Origin: Megaustenia siamemsis
Lineage: Eukaryota; Mollusca; Gastropoda; Stylommatophora; Ariophantidae
Assembly: GCA_032433765.1 (NCBI GenBank)
Contig: JAVIAB010000051.1
Location: forward strand, 146,826,568-146,890,567
Direction: 5' to 3'
Length of the DNA stretch: 64,000 bases
Below the pieces are notes generated by a model. That model did no database searches and was not told the origin of the DNA. It saw only the letters and a program-made list of their open reading frames with translations. A program made the position numbers and the translations under genes. Every line of letters begins with the position of its first letter. Position 1 is the stretch's first letter. Shown piece by piece: positions 10,960 to 22,083 of this stretch.

Positions 10960-11580
10960 TGTGTGTAATCGCTGTAGTCTGCAGAGATATGTAGTCTGTC
11001 CACAGTATCTTGAATTTCCATACACAATTTGATGATTCACATTTCATTACATACAAGTACATTACACTCACATGTTCTAATCACTTTTTGGCCATTTCAA
11101 ATCTTTTCTAAATTTTTATTATATTCATAAGTTCAATTTTTGCTGGACAATATCTGGTCAATCAACTGAAAAAAGAATGGGTACTGGCTCAATGAGATGA
11201 AGAACAGCAAGGGAGAGCACTGGAAACCACTACTATTATCTTCAAATGCTGTGACCTAGCACAGTCACTTTCCTCTATGACATTATAGTATGTCAAAACA
11301 ACCATTACTATACTGGCCAGATGTACATCAATGTTAACTTCTTCTATCTAATGTTTTACCTTGTAGTCATATATTTATGCTAACTTACTTGGGCTACTAA
11401 TTAGTTTTTTTCTACTGCACATTTTATGCTCAATCTGTTCATGCCACTGTCACTGAGTTTTTCCATTAACAGCTCATTTACAGCCATCAATAACATATAT
11501 GGATTTGTTCATTTCTCTCCAGTGATACAATACAGTGCAGGTGGATGATATTGGAGAAGTCAAACAGGTAGTGAAAGGAA
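10960..11580. other. AT-rich spacer, nothing recognised
   Basis: No coding, RNA or repeat feature seen. Confidence 0.4.
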
Positions 11581-11700
11581 TTATCACTTGTACATAATCC
11601 AGCTTCTATGTGACAACTATTTATCACTTGTACATAATCCAGCTTCTATGTGACAACTATTTATCACTTGTACATAATCCAGCTTCTATGTGACAACTAT
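11581..11700. repeat. 40-bp tandem repeat, 3 identical copies
   Basis: Three perfect copies of TTATCACTTGTACATAATCC followed by AGCTTCTATGTGACAACTAT. Complete identity means a very recent expansion (or an assembly duplication). Confidence 0.97.
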
Positions 11701-12551
11701 TTCTTTAAAGCATGAAGATCAGATTAACACCTGACGGGTTCTATACGTGGAACTTCAGGCATTGTGATATTCATGCCAACAACAACAAACCACAAGGCAC
11801 CAATCAGATGGAAGCAGCATACTCAAGAACAAAAGTGAAAAGATTTATGTGTAATCATACAATGAAATAGAGAAATACTGGAACAAGGTACTCATTGCTT
11901 GTCATACTTTCATGTTTGGTCCAGGAGGCATTACGTTACCTCTGCAGTTATGAAGCTTGCATGAAAACACACCATGTATTCTTAGTGGATGTTTGTCTAA
12001 CAATTTCTATTCACATATTTCAACTTCAGCATGGTCATATTAAGCAGAGGACTTGATGGTTATGACCTTTCACTAACATGTGATCAGTAGTCACTGACAG
12101 TTGCAATCATATACACCAATACGTCATATCTCTGGCATTTTGAATAGGCAGTACTTTCACATGTCATGGTCCATTTAAAGATGATTAATTTGTTTTAGAT
12201 CATGAGATTGCTACTGCCATGTATTGCTTTTATTTGTTCATTTTTACAAGGTGTGTGACAGAAAATTGTGATTTTATTATTTTCTTTCTCAGGGATCATG
12301 AAAACAATAAACAAACATAGTGAAATGCCAAGGATAGATAAACATAAATGATAAATAAACTCTCAAGTTCACACAAAAACTGCCAACTTGTTATCCAAGT
12401 TAGTTGACACACTTGTCCAGTAGCAAAGCGCAGCAGAGGTTAAAGGATAGACCTGGTTTTTAAATATTTTATCTTACTTGAGAGTGAGAGATCATGAGCT
12501 AGTTGACCTGCAGTGTTCATGGCAGGATCAACGACCAACAGCAGATCAAGA

Positions 12552-13345
12552 CCTTCTACCACCTCTCAGTTGTGTCCCATGGTAAAAGTGCAGTCCTTTT
12601 CTTCATCAATAATTACAGGAACAGGTAGACCTCTCTGATATCTGCCATTTAGAGGAAGTTACATGGGAATAGATGTGTTGTCTTGTGGTTTGCAGGACTA
12701 AGCTGTGATATTTGTGCTAGGCCCAACACATCCAACCTCAGCTTGGTGTTTCTGAGCATGAGGTTGCCTTCCCTCTCAATCCTACTAACTTCCTTAGACT
12801 AGACTGGTTAATCTGTTTCTAGGGGTACCACGAAAAGGTGGGGTAGAATCTGGATAGTTCTTGTTCACCAATCCTGGTGCATGTAGTCATCTATATGTCG
12901 TTGACTGCTTCCAATACTGGTGCATGTAGTCAGCTATGTGTCGTTGACTGCTTCCAATGCTGGTGCATGTAGTCTCAGCTATGTGTCGTTGACTGCTTCC
13001 AATACTGGTGCATGTAGTCTCAGCTATGTGTCGTTGACTACTTCCAATACTGGTGCATGTAGTCTCAGCTATGTGTCGTTGACTGCTTCCAATACTGGTG
13101 CATGTAGTCTCAGCTATGTGTCGTTGACTACTTCCAATACTGGTGCATGTAGTCTCAGCTATGTGTCGTTGACTGCTTCCAATACTGGTGCATGTAATGT
13201 AGTCTCAGCTATGTGTCGTTGACTGCTTCCAATACTGGTGCATGTAGTCTCAGCTATGTGTCGTTGACTGCTTCCAATACTGGTGCATGTAATGTTGTCT
13301 CAGCTATGTGTCGTTGACTGCTTCCAATACTGGTGCTGACAAACA
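12552..13345 (-). mobile_element. Unclassified dispersed element B, copy 2, expanded by an internal minisatellite
   Basis: Reverse-complement counterpart of 7735-8075. From high to low coordinates the order of blocks is the same as in copy 1. The block equivalent to GTCAGCGACTCATAGCTGGC of copy 1 has been multiplied here into the 45-bp array at 12876-13337. The minus strand then continues through 12870-12552. Near its end one frame reads LNGRYQRGLPVPVIIDEEKD and CTFTMGHN, then a TGA, then EVVEGLDLLLVVDPAMNTAG to about 12490, followed by a donor-like CAA/GTAAGA. That may be a remnant of a coding exon, but no family is recognised. Confidence 0.6.
12876..13337. repeat. 45-bp minisatellite, about 10 copies, inside element B
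   Basis: Units of TGGTGCATGTAGTCTCAGCT followed by ATGTGTCGTTGACTGCTTCC and AATAC. Alternating units carry GACTGC or GACTAC, a sign of two-unit (90-bp) duplications. Two units have an extra ATGT or ATGTTG insertion. The 15-codon period leaves a plus-strand frame open for 100 codons; this is a by-product of the period and not a gene. Confidence 0.96.
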
Positions 13346-15000
13346 AACTGGCTAATGAGAATGAATAACTCATGCAGTAGTGGGACTTGTTCATAAAGAA
13401 GACCTAATAGCGCAGTAACTCTAGGACAAACAAGATCCAAAATAACAAGCAGAACTCAGGAAATCAAAGATTTCAGTCAGCCCACAGCACCTTCATAGGT
13501 CAATGAACTACTGACATGCATCTATGCTGTGGCATTAAATGAACATCAACACTGCTGTGTTGGTATTGTCCCATGAACATTCTAAAATACCTGAATATCT
13601 GTTTATTATTTAAGGATCAAGGATCATTACAGACAATCTTAAAGTCTACAAAATACATTAAAGAAAAGAAATGTCATCAGTTCCAATTAATGCACAATAG
13701 GAAATACAAATGTTGCAATTGAGACACACTTCAAATCTGTTTAAAAGACAAAGTATCAAATAAGTTTCCTTTTCATTAAATGGAGATGGTCTGCAGAGTA
13801 GTTCACACATAGAAACCAACACAATGGATAGCATTGCAATAAATGCAAGAAAGAAATAATCATGTACTTTGTTACTATCTTCATTTGTATTCTGTAACTA
13901 GACTGTGAAATACATTGTTGAGGGTCAGCAAAAATTAGAGTGCATAAAGCACAATCCTAACACAGTAGGTTGTTTGTTTGCCATCCACAATCATATAGAA
14001 ATAAACAATGAAAGTTACAAACACCGAACTGAGATTACTCAAGACACTAAAAGAGCTAAATTTATTACAACAAAAATAAACCTAATACCATTCCTATGAA
14101 CAATACTGATATGATGAATACACACTGATGATACTGGACAATATCACAGGCTCTTAAAGAAAAAAAACAAGTGATGAATTAAGACCATAAATGGCAATAA
14201 TAGTTAAATTAAAAAAGCTGAAAAGATGAGGTAAAATTATAAATTTCAAGAGCTTTAACACAAATGTTACAGTTTTAGTGTGCAATGCTGAAAACATGCA
14301 ACGAAAGAATGATATGTGTCAACACATACTTATGAAGGATACAGGAGAATTGTGCAACAGGAGTGTGGTGATTAACAAGCACAAAGTACAACTGATCAAG
14401 CTAAAGAAACCAGAAATACAGAGTAAAGTAATCTCACAATAAAATACAAAAGATGAATATGGAAGAAAAATAAAACATGGAAATGACTGAAAAATTGAAT
14501 GTAATTTTGAGACCCATAGCCTCCGCCACAAAGGAAATGTCTAAATGTGATAGACGAAATATTATGTGACACATATGTTCTGTAATTTCCCTACAACATA
14601 AAGAAAAACGCAAACCCTTAGGGACACCATGCCCTCATGTTACTTCAATAGGGACTCCATACTAAACCTGATATCACATATTTCACTTCTTTGACAGCAG
14701 TAAAGCTAAAACATGAACAAACTGCCATCAGATAAAATCCATGCACACACAATATTTTTTACATTGACAAACAGTTGAATTTAGAAGTTGCCTGTGGACA
14801 ATCATCAACAATATTAACATACAACATCAAGCTTTAACTTTTGATGCCACAAGATTAAAATCAACAATATGTGACACTACCATTATCAAATGGCTTCATT
14901 TCTAAAGCAACATTTTATGGTGATAACAGTTCTGTATAAACATTGTAATATTAATTTTGTAGATTATTAAATCCTAGACATCAGAAGTTAACATCATTAT
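13346..15000. other. AT-rich DNA, no gene recognised
   Basis: No domain, splice-flanked exon or repeat array identified. Small open frames at 13905-14099 and 14319-14531 lack any recognisable motif and are likely chance. Confidence 0.4.
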
Positions 15001-15014
15001 AAGAATAGAGCTAC

Positions 15015-15020
15015 TTTATT
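15015..15020 (-). promoter_or_regulatory. AATAAA polyadenylation signal
   Basis: Canonical hexamer on the minus strand, 83-88 nt downstream of the TAA that closes the candidate terminal exon at 15103-15163. Spacing is suitable for a short 3' untranslated region. Confidence 0.45.
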
Positions 15021-15102
15021 CCTGAAATGTAATCTTTGCAATGCATATCTTTCAAAAAGAATACTGCATGGGAAGCCATGCACCAAAGTCAGAAATGAGA
15101 AA

Positions 15103-15163
15103 TTAATCTACAGCTTCAGGGGCAGGACAGTTGTCGGGGTTAAATCTATTCAGCCTGTCTTCT
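15103..15163 (-). CDS. Candidate 3' terminal coding exon (possible alternative TLK end)
   Basis: Minus-strand sequence of balanced composition in AT-rich surroundings reads EDRLNRFNPDNCPAPEAVD and stops at TAA (15103-15105). A canonical AATAAA follows about 85 nt downstream. An AG acceptor at 15164-15165 would start the exon with one base completing a codon. The penultimate TLK exon upstream on the same strand ends with two bases of a codon, so joining them would keep frame and give ...LKSK-EDRLNRF. The phase match is a one-in-three coincidence, and the polypyrimidine tract before this AG is poor. The exon may instead belong to another minus-strand gene, or the frame may begin at the ATG at 15166-15168 or 15172-15174. 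The peptide matches no family I recognise. Confidence 0.35.
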
Positions 15164-15750
15164 CTCATTGTCATTGGATGTTTAAAGCATTAAAACAGTG
15201 ATAACAAATACACCCTCCTCACCACATAATGATAACTGGACAGTAACATGGCAGTGAAGGATAGTAAATAAATACTACTGTAGATCAAGACTATATGCTG
15301 GATTAGAAAAGCACAGACTCCACCAGTTCCTGACTTTCTTCTATATAACGACAAATGTCCAGTATTCTCTCTTTGCTTCCAGAAAATAAGTAGTCAAAAT
15401 ATACATTTAGCATGTTTGTTTGATGGGGCAACTGTTACAAACTTTACAATAAAAAAGACAACTAATGGTTTCAAATAATTCACGCAGGATATAAGAAAAT
15501 CAATGACAATGTGAGGATTGATTTTGTGAGCTGCTATTGAATCTGATGCCCTCCCATTCAACAGCTGTTACTTCATTCAAAGCTATTAAATCTCTGATGT
15601 TCTATATGAAGCTGTTGGATATAAATAGGCTCCTGAACTACATACCACATGTCTCAAGCTTAGTGGTTTATTTCAAAAGCTTCTCTTACTGTTTTCACCA
15701 CATCACTATGCTCGAATTAGGGTGAAATAAAAATCCTGAGTCTCACACGT

Positions 15751-15840
15751 CGTGGCGACTGCTTGACCAAGTGGCCTTTATCCCTCGAGTTCTATCGTTG
15801 CCCCCGACATACATCAGCAATGGTACTATGTGTCGTAAAG
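15751..15840. other. Locally GC-richer segment of unknown origin
   Basis: About 90 bp (TCACACGTCGTGGCGACTGC, CTCGAGTTCTATCGTTGCCC) is clearly richer in G, C and CpG than the flanks. It could be a fragment of an unrecognised element. No frame or RNA structure is convincing. Confidence 0.3.
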
Positions 15841-16949
15841 ATAGTTTTTTTTACTATGCTCAAATAACAGCAACACTTATATTTCTTTTCAGACACTAAA
15901 TCAAAATTATTGTTGGAACAGCCTCATCTATTACACATGAACTCTTCATTCTTTGAGAAATGTGAGGCAAGGAAAATATTGTAATACAATTCTTCCATTT
16001 CAATTACAAAATGAAAGTGTATTGATGTCTATTAAATTTAAGAGGAAGGGTTGCTTGAAAATAAAAAAACACATTGCTTGTTGCAGAGAAAATCAGCACA
16101 TATCACTAATGATGAGCGCTGGTCTGTCACACTCAAGACCTAGGTAAAAATAATGACTAATATTGTCAGTAACAATCTAGTGGTTATTAGTTTTTTTTTT
16201 TATATCTATTGAAATGCTGTAGTAAATAGTCCAAATGACAGCTAATACCTTAATGGTAGTGCATCTAACACATTTTTTGGGGACCCGACAACATTTTCAT
16301 CAAAACAAGCACCAATTTTTTTGTATAAAAATATGAGTATACTTTTAGCAGCAAAAGGATCTCTACATACACCTGCTTCTCCCCTCATTAAATAAATCAT
16401 AAAATAAGTGATTTACTTCATGATAAATTATGTGAATCTGTAGAGTTGATTGCTGAGAACACTATAGGATAGAAGTTAATATGTCTGCGTTTCTTGGAGC
16501 AAAATAGAAAAGGGTTCATCTCCAGAGATGTTATTTTATGGTCATTTTCAACTTGTTTCTGTTCCTCATTGGTTACTCATCTAATGTAACACTTATCAAT
16601 CATCTTATAGGATATTTAGATTATACACATTCGTTGCATAACGTGCCACACCATATGACTCATGAGTGCCACTTCCAGATCTAGAGAAGTCACTAAGCAG
16701 CAGTTTGTGAGTGAATTAGTTGAGGATATGAGGATGGGTTCGATCTTGATCAATGACAGCTTTGAGATGCGTCCAATCTTAAATAGGTACCAGAGATTTC
16801 TTTTGAAAAAAAATTCAGAACTGGAGTAGTATAGACCACATTACCCCTAAAAATATGTCAATGATAAAAATAACATGGGCACTAATACCATATTCCCCAA
16901 ACTCAAGACAAGGTTTACTTCTTTTCTTTCTTTTTGATCTAAAATACTT
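15841..16949. other. AT-rich DNA, no gene recognised
   Basis: No exon or element recognised. The frames are short and lack motifs. Confidence 0.35.
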
Positions 16950-17320
16950 TATCATCATCATTGAGTGCCATCTCCGCATTGAAGGTTGGCTACCATGGAG
17001 CGCCATTCCACTGTCTCTTGCTTTGATGATGTAGATTGTTATAGGCTGACTTGTCCAACTTTTGATGCTACTCATCCATGCTAGTCTTAGTCTGCCGCTT
17101 TCACCTTGTATTTTCTTTTCCAAGATTACTTTTAGTAGGCTGCGGTGTCTTAACATGCCCCAAAAATCTCATTTGTTTTGTTTGAATTGTGTTTAGTAGT
17201 TCTCTTTTCATTTTTAGTTGTTTTAAGACTTCCTCTTTTGTTTTCTTTTCTTTCCATCCAGTTCTTCCTGCTCTTATATAAATACTTCAGCATCCATTAA
17301 TTCACATAGACTTTTCAATG
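16950..17320 (-). pseudogene. LINE ORF2 C-terminal end with TGATGA tail
   Basis: The minus strand carries the C-terminal part of a non-LTR retrotransposon ORF2, with frameshifts. One frame gives KTKEEVLKQLKMKRELLN and TIQTKQMRFLGHV, matching the conserved NEEVL...KR-LL-TI--RK--F-GHV segment behind the reverse transcriptase. A shifted frame continues MLRHRSLLKVILEKKIQGES, GRLRLAWMSSIKSWT and MALHGSQPSMRRWHS, matching HxSLLKxILEGKIEGKRGRGRPR-SW---IK-WT...RW. The element ends in a TGATGATGAT-like run (plus-strand ATCATCATCATT at 16951-16962), the microsatellite-like 3' tail seen in such families. This family differs from the LINE at 23.2-23.9 kb. It is dead, with stops and frameshifts. Confidence 0.85.
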
Positions 17321-17927
17321 CATTACCCACTCAGCAAAAAGAAAGTTCACAGACTCATAATAATCAATCTTTCCATAATAACACAATCAGATGTTACGAG
17401 TGCTACTATTGATTGAGAAGCTGCAAAAATATATTTGAACTAGCATTGTTGATTGGCTTGTCTATCCATCCACTCAAATGGGCAGGCAGACAACAAGTCC
17501 ATAAACTACATCATAAAGTGAACATTTACAAAGTTCATTTTAAAGCCAATTCATCACAATGTGAGGGGTCTCTGATTAACAAATGATTCACTGATTGATG
17601 AAAGGATCACATATTTGGTGCATTAATTAAGAATCTATCACAATGGGGCTAATCTTATATTCATTTGATGTCGTTGGGAGTATATGTTGTTAGTCATGAA
17701 ATAACTTGAGGATGTGAACAAGGCAACAATTATTACATTTAGAGATACAGAAAGAACATGGATATGGACAAAGACAAAACGTCTAACAATGTAAGTAGAA
17801 GTACTGGACTAGAGCCCTAAGGGAACAGAAGAATGCCAAAAAGTCTGAGCAACCAGAGCCATGAGAAGAGCTCAAGAGGTTAACTCAAAATAAGTGAGGA
17901 ATGCCAGTTGTAACAAGTTGTTAGCTA
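17321..17927. other. Unique spacer, no gene recognised
   Basis: Nothing recognisable. A plus-strand ATG followed by AACAATGTAAGTAG near 17790 resembles a tiny exon with a donor site but has no other support. Confidence 0.35.
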
Positions 17928-18978
17928 ACTGGCTAGGTTTCATAGAGGTCAATGACTAAATAAGTCCAGTGTTTTGCTAGCTAACTGGCTAGGTTTCATA
18001 GGGGTCAATGACTAAATAAGTCCAGTGTTTTGCTAGCTAACTGACTAGGTTTCAGGGGGGTCAATGACTAAATAAGTCCAGTGTTTTGCTAGCTAACTGG
18101 CTAGGTTTCATAGGGGTCAATGACTAAATAAGTCCAGTATTTTGCTAGCTAACTGGCTAGGTTTCATAGGGGTCAATGACTAAATAAGTCCAGTATTTTG
18201 CTAGCTAACTGGCTAGGTTTCATAGGGGTCAATGACTAAATAAGTCCAGTATTTTGCTAGCTAACTGGCTAGGTTTCATAGGGGTCAATGACTAAATAAG
18301 TCCAGTGTTTTGCTAGCTAACTGGCTAGGTTTCATAGGGGTCAATGACTAAATAAGTCCAGTGTTTTGCTAGCTAACTGGCTAGGTTTCATAGGGGTCAA
18401 TGACTAAATCAGTCCAGTGTTTTGCTAGCTAACTGGCTAGGTTTCATAGGGGTCAATGACTAAATAAGTCCAGTGTTTTGCTAGCTAACTGGCTAGGTTT
18501 CAAAAGGGTCAATGACTAAATAAGTCCAGTGTTTTGCTAGCTAACTGGCTAGATTTCAAAGGGGTCAATGACTAAATAAGTCCAGTGTTTTGCTAGCTAA
18601 CTGGCTAGGTTTCAAAGGGGTCAATGACTAAATAAGTCCAGTGTTTTGCTAGCTAACTGGCTAGGTTTCAAAGGGGTCAATGACTAAATAAGTCCAGTGT
18701 TTTGCTAGCTAACTGGCTAGGTTTCATAGGGGTCAATGACTAAATAAGTCCAGTGTTTTGCTAGCTAACTGGCTAGGTTTCAAAGGGGTCAATGACTAAA
18801 TAAGTCCAGTGTTTTGCTAGTAACTGGCTAGGTTTCATAGGGGTCAATGACTAAATAAGTCAAGTGTTTTGCTAGTAACTGGCTAGGTTTCATAGGGGTC
18901 AATGACTAAATAAGTCAAGTGTTTTGCTAGTAACTGGCTAGGTTTCAAAGGGGTCAATGACTAAATAAGTCAAGTGTT
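17928..18978. repeat. 56-bp minisatellite, about 19 copies
   Basis: Units of TTTTGCTAGCTAACTGGCTA followed by GGTTTCATAGGGGTCAATGA and CTAAATAAGTCCAGTG. Variants cluster: CAGTATTTT in the fifth to seventh copies, CAAAGGGG around 18500-18680 and 18780. A shortened GCTAGTAACTGG with GTCAAGTG occurs only in the last three copies. The array lies on the 3' side of the TLK terminal exon, about 470 bp beyond its stop codon, so it could be part of the transcript's 3' untranslated region or lie just outside the gene. Confidence 0.97.
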
Positions 18979-19450
18979 AATTAAATTTCTTAATCTTACT
19001 TCACTTGACCAGAGGCTGAAAAAGCAGGCAATATGCTAAACACATTGTGGTATGTTATGAGTTACATAGAAATAACTTAAACAATAAGAATTTCATAATA
19101 GTCTCAAAAGATTCTGTATTCCGTTCTGTTAACTTGTAGCCTACAATATAGTCTGATGCTTTTAACACAATAACAAAATGTTTCTTCACTCTATTGGACA
19201 TTGATCTGCTTGTGATGAACAAAATGGAAAGAGAACCTTGCGTTCTTATATTCCAAAGCTTGTTCATAGTCACAGTGTCACTTCTAATGAAGGGCAGCTC
19301 TGTTAGACCCCAGGGAGATTCCACACAAAGGCAAATGTTCCAGTCACATCTGTGTTCTCAACACAAGGAACTGATCCTTAAGGTAGAACTTTTACCCTGA
19401 AGTGACCTGATTAGTAAAACTGTTGATAGAGTAAGCCTGTGGAAGTGTGG

Positions 19451-19598
19451 CTAGGACGTGCTGTGGGAGTTGTTAGTAGAGGAGACCATGTTGTTGGAGA
19501 CCACAATAACAGAACCAATTCCGCCTCCAACACTACTACTACTGCTTGTGGTCTGAGTAGCTCCAAGGCTGGAGTAGGCAAGCCCTTCCGTCATATTT
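19451..19598 (-). CDS. TLK: Tousled-like kinase (TLK), last coding exon
   Basis: Minus-strand exon preceded by a good acceptor (a T-rich tract, then ACTATTTAG, at 19599 upward). It starts with one base that completes the split codon of the previous exon, and ends at TAG (19451-19453). It encodes 48 residues, beginning NMTEGLAYSSLGATQ and continuing with a Ser/Thr/Gly/Asn-rich tail (SSSSSVGGG, VSSTNNSHSTS). TLK proteins end in just this sort of low-complexity Ser/Thr/Asn tail directly after the kinase C-lobe, so position and composition both fit. TLKs are nuclear Ser/Thr kinases that phosphorylate the histone chaperone ASF1 during replication and chromatin assembly. The tail itself is not conserved enough to prove identity, which rests on the adjoining exon. 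The codon phase across the intron matches exactly. Confidence 0.75.
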
Positions 19599-21980
19599 CT
19601 AAATAGTAAAAAAATATACAAACACTATTGTTATTATTTAAAAACAAAATCACATCAACTACACACTGATAAATAACATATTCATATGTGAATGATAGTT
19701 AAAAGTAAGTCAGGGGCAGGCTGAAATAGTAAACAACATACAAGTCAAGAGAGAACTTATAATGATACATGGATGGCAGTGGACATGTTATAGTTGATGG
19801 ACACAAGAATAAATAACAAAAAGATAAAATTCAGAGAAAAGATAACTTTGTAGATAGAGATCTGAGAGAAGAAAGAGAAAGTGGTGGGAGGCAACATCAG
19901 TGAATAACCATCTCAGAAAGCAGCTCTAAATGAACATTGGAGGAAAATTGTGAATACAGCACCAAGAGTGCTCCCAATGATAACCAAGGTTACAGGGCTG
20001 AAGAATGAAAGAAAAGAAGTTTAGTTTAACCGTTTGGCTGCTAGTGCACCAATTTCCATCATTTTTGCTTGGTTCCTTTGCAGAAAATTTAGGCAATATT
20101 TTGCCATACACCAGTTACCAGGAACTTTTCAATGCGAATGTAAACTAAATTATCTGTCATTTCCACTTTCATTCACGGCAAATGACAGATGATATTTTCA
20201 CATTTGTATTTGAAAATCGTTATAAAAATCCAATATTTTTTTTAACTTCTATGGTGAAATTAGGTCATCAGATTTTAATGATTTTCTTGAAGATTACGTG
20301 CAAAGAGAATTAGAAATAGGTTTTATTCAATTTATAAGCGACAGTTTGATAATTATTCAATTTCATTGGATGAAATTGTGTATGCTTTTTGAAGTATTTA
20401 AAAAATATTGGACCAGTATTAAATTTACAGTACAATTCGCTCACACATGGGCACCAGCCCAAAGTAATTTTCACTTTCATTTTTGGTGTGCAGTCTATTA
20501 TAACCTAGAAGACTTAGTCTAAGACTGAACGGGTCATGTCGCTCCAAGATTTATGATTAGAGCTGCCCACTACAATATTTTATGTTTACTAAAATTAGAA
20601 AGCAAGGCACCAGCCATATTAATTGTTAGTAAAATCACACGCTTCTGTCAACAGAAATTATATGTTTTAAATGTTTAATAATTAATTTAGTGGATAATAT
20701 TTAATTAAAAAAAAAAAGGTATTTAAAAAATGTAACACCCATTTAATTTAAACATAACTCAAATTATGAAATTTGAAAGAAACCATCATGCTCAGTGTCC
20801 AGTCAGAACTTCTAGTGGAAACTATTAATTAATATTAATATTATTTATTATAAATTAACACTTTAAAATTGCCACGTTGGTTTTTTTGCCCAATTTGTAC
20901 AGGGTATTTTGGTCTGGTAACAGGTTCGCTTAAAAAAATATATGGAAGGTATAATACCTGTTTCTTTTTCATTTATAGAGCCCATATATGATGACTTCTA
21001 CCTCACGCTGGTAGTAATAAGCTATCATTTCTTCATAGTACATTCTTTTACTCATTTTGCTGTCTTTGGCATTCAGAATATGTGGCCTTCAAATATATTC
21101 TTATCTGTTGTCAGATTGTCCTTCTATGGTCAAGATTTCCCCTATTGTTTTGAGTAGCTTTCCTTCATTGACTATCAATTTGTATATTTCATAAGAAGAT
21201 ATTAAACCTTTGTCATTTAAATTTGTAGATTTCTGAACAAACCTTTGTCACTGCAGGTATGAAAGAAAAGTAATGTTGCTACAGACATCAAAGGAAATCA
21301 ATCCATCTAGGATGGTTAATTTTAAAGTCCATAAAAAAATTATTGATGTACACTTCTCTTACAAGCGCCACTAATGAAACAATTCACTGCGTGAAAAACG
21401 TGATATCTGAATGTTGTATTCTACAAACATCTGCATTCCTGTACATGGTCTTTCAGTTTTGTGCAGTGGTCCCCCAATTATGCCATTTTCACCCCCCCCC
21501 CCATTTGTGGTTTGTGATAGCTTCATACTTTTCACACAATGCATGTTAGTGTTTGATCCAACATCAAAGGAAACAAAAGCACTGCTCAGGGCTCCCATGA
21601 AGTAATAATTAGGAAAGTACAGGGAGGGGTAAATGTTTGTCTGTGGCAAATTGTTGAATTAAAAAAAATGGTATTTTGAGGACATCGTTTTATTGAGGCT
21701 GTTATAATCCAGGGTTAAAGATGTAAACATTGTGGCAACAAATTGCTATGTGAGAAAGACTTGTTTCAAATTGGCAAATCCCTTACAGTTATAAGTTTGT
21801 AGCTTTCCATAGCCTATAAACCACATACAAATGTGCATATTTTAAAAAAATTAATGGTGAGAATTGTGTGTTGTCAATGGTTAGATGTGTTGAAAGATAC
21901 TGGCAATGTAGCTTCATTGGGTTAGTTGAGGATTGTACAAGGAACAACTCATTGGAGACTGGTAGCTACAAGAGGCTTAC
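19599..21980 (-). other. Final TLK intron (2,382 bp)
   Basis: Lies between the two TLK exons, starts with GTAAGC (minus strand) and ends with TTTAG. It is AT-rich, with a C11 run at 21492-21502 and a TTAA-flanked segment near 20026 that resembles the end of a piggyBac-type element. Open frames inside it (for example 20298-20522 plus, 21371-21649 minus) show no motif. Confidence 0.7.
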
Positions 21981-22081
21981 TTAGATTTCAGCTGTGCTGG
22001 TCTGAGGTAATCATCTCCTGCTAACTGTAACACATCTGGTCTCATTTCTTTCTTATACTGCAAGCATCTCCGGATGAAATT
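21981..22081 (-). CDS. TLK: Tousled-like kinase (TLK), penultimate exon, kinase C-lobe
   Basis: A 101-nt minus-strand exon flanked by TTTCCCAG (acceptor) and GTAAGC (donor). It starts in phase 0 and ends with two bases of a codon. Its 33 residues include FIRRCLQYKKEMRPDV, LQLAGDDYLRPAQLKS. This is kinase subdomain XI in its TLK-specific form: family members have FIRRCLAYRKEDR-DV-QLA-DPYL-P at the very end of the kinase domain. The invariant subdomain XI arginine is present (RPDV). No stop or frameshift interrupts it. I find no earlier kinase exon (HRD, DFG or APE motifs) in 22,082-23,772 on this strand, so the rest of the gene must lie beyond the satellite array or be absent. Confidence 0.85.
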
Positions 22082-22083
22082 CT

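Noticed and set aside
12920..13222. A 100-codon open frame in the 45-bp array
   Set aside because: Same effect of a period divisible by three. The array itself arose inside a dispersed element.
17764..17795. A plus-strand ATG mini-exon (MDMDKDKTSNN) with a GTAAGT donor
   Set aside because: Eleven codons, no upstream promoter evidence and no downstream exon found.
19055..19324. An 89-codon minus-strand open frame beyond the TLK stop
   Set aside because: No motif, and it lies in the likely 3' untranslated region. Probably chance.
21371..21649. Overlapping open frames on both strands in the last TLK intron
   Set aside because: They lie within a well-defined intron and around a C11 run, with no domain or splice support.
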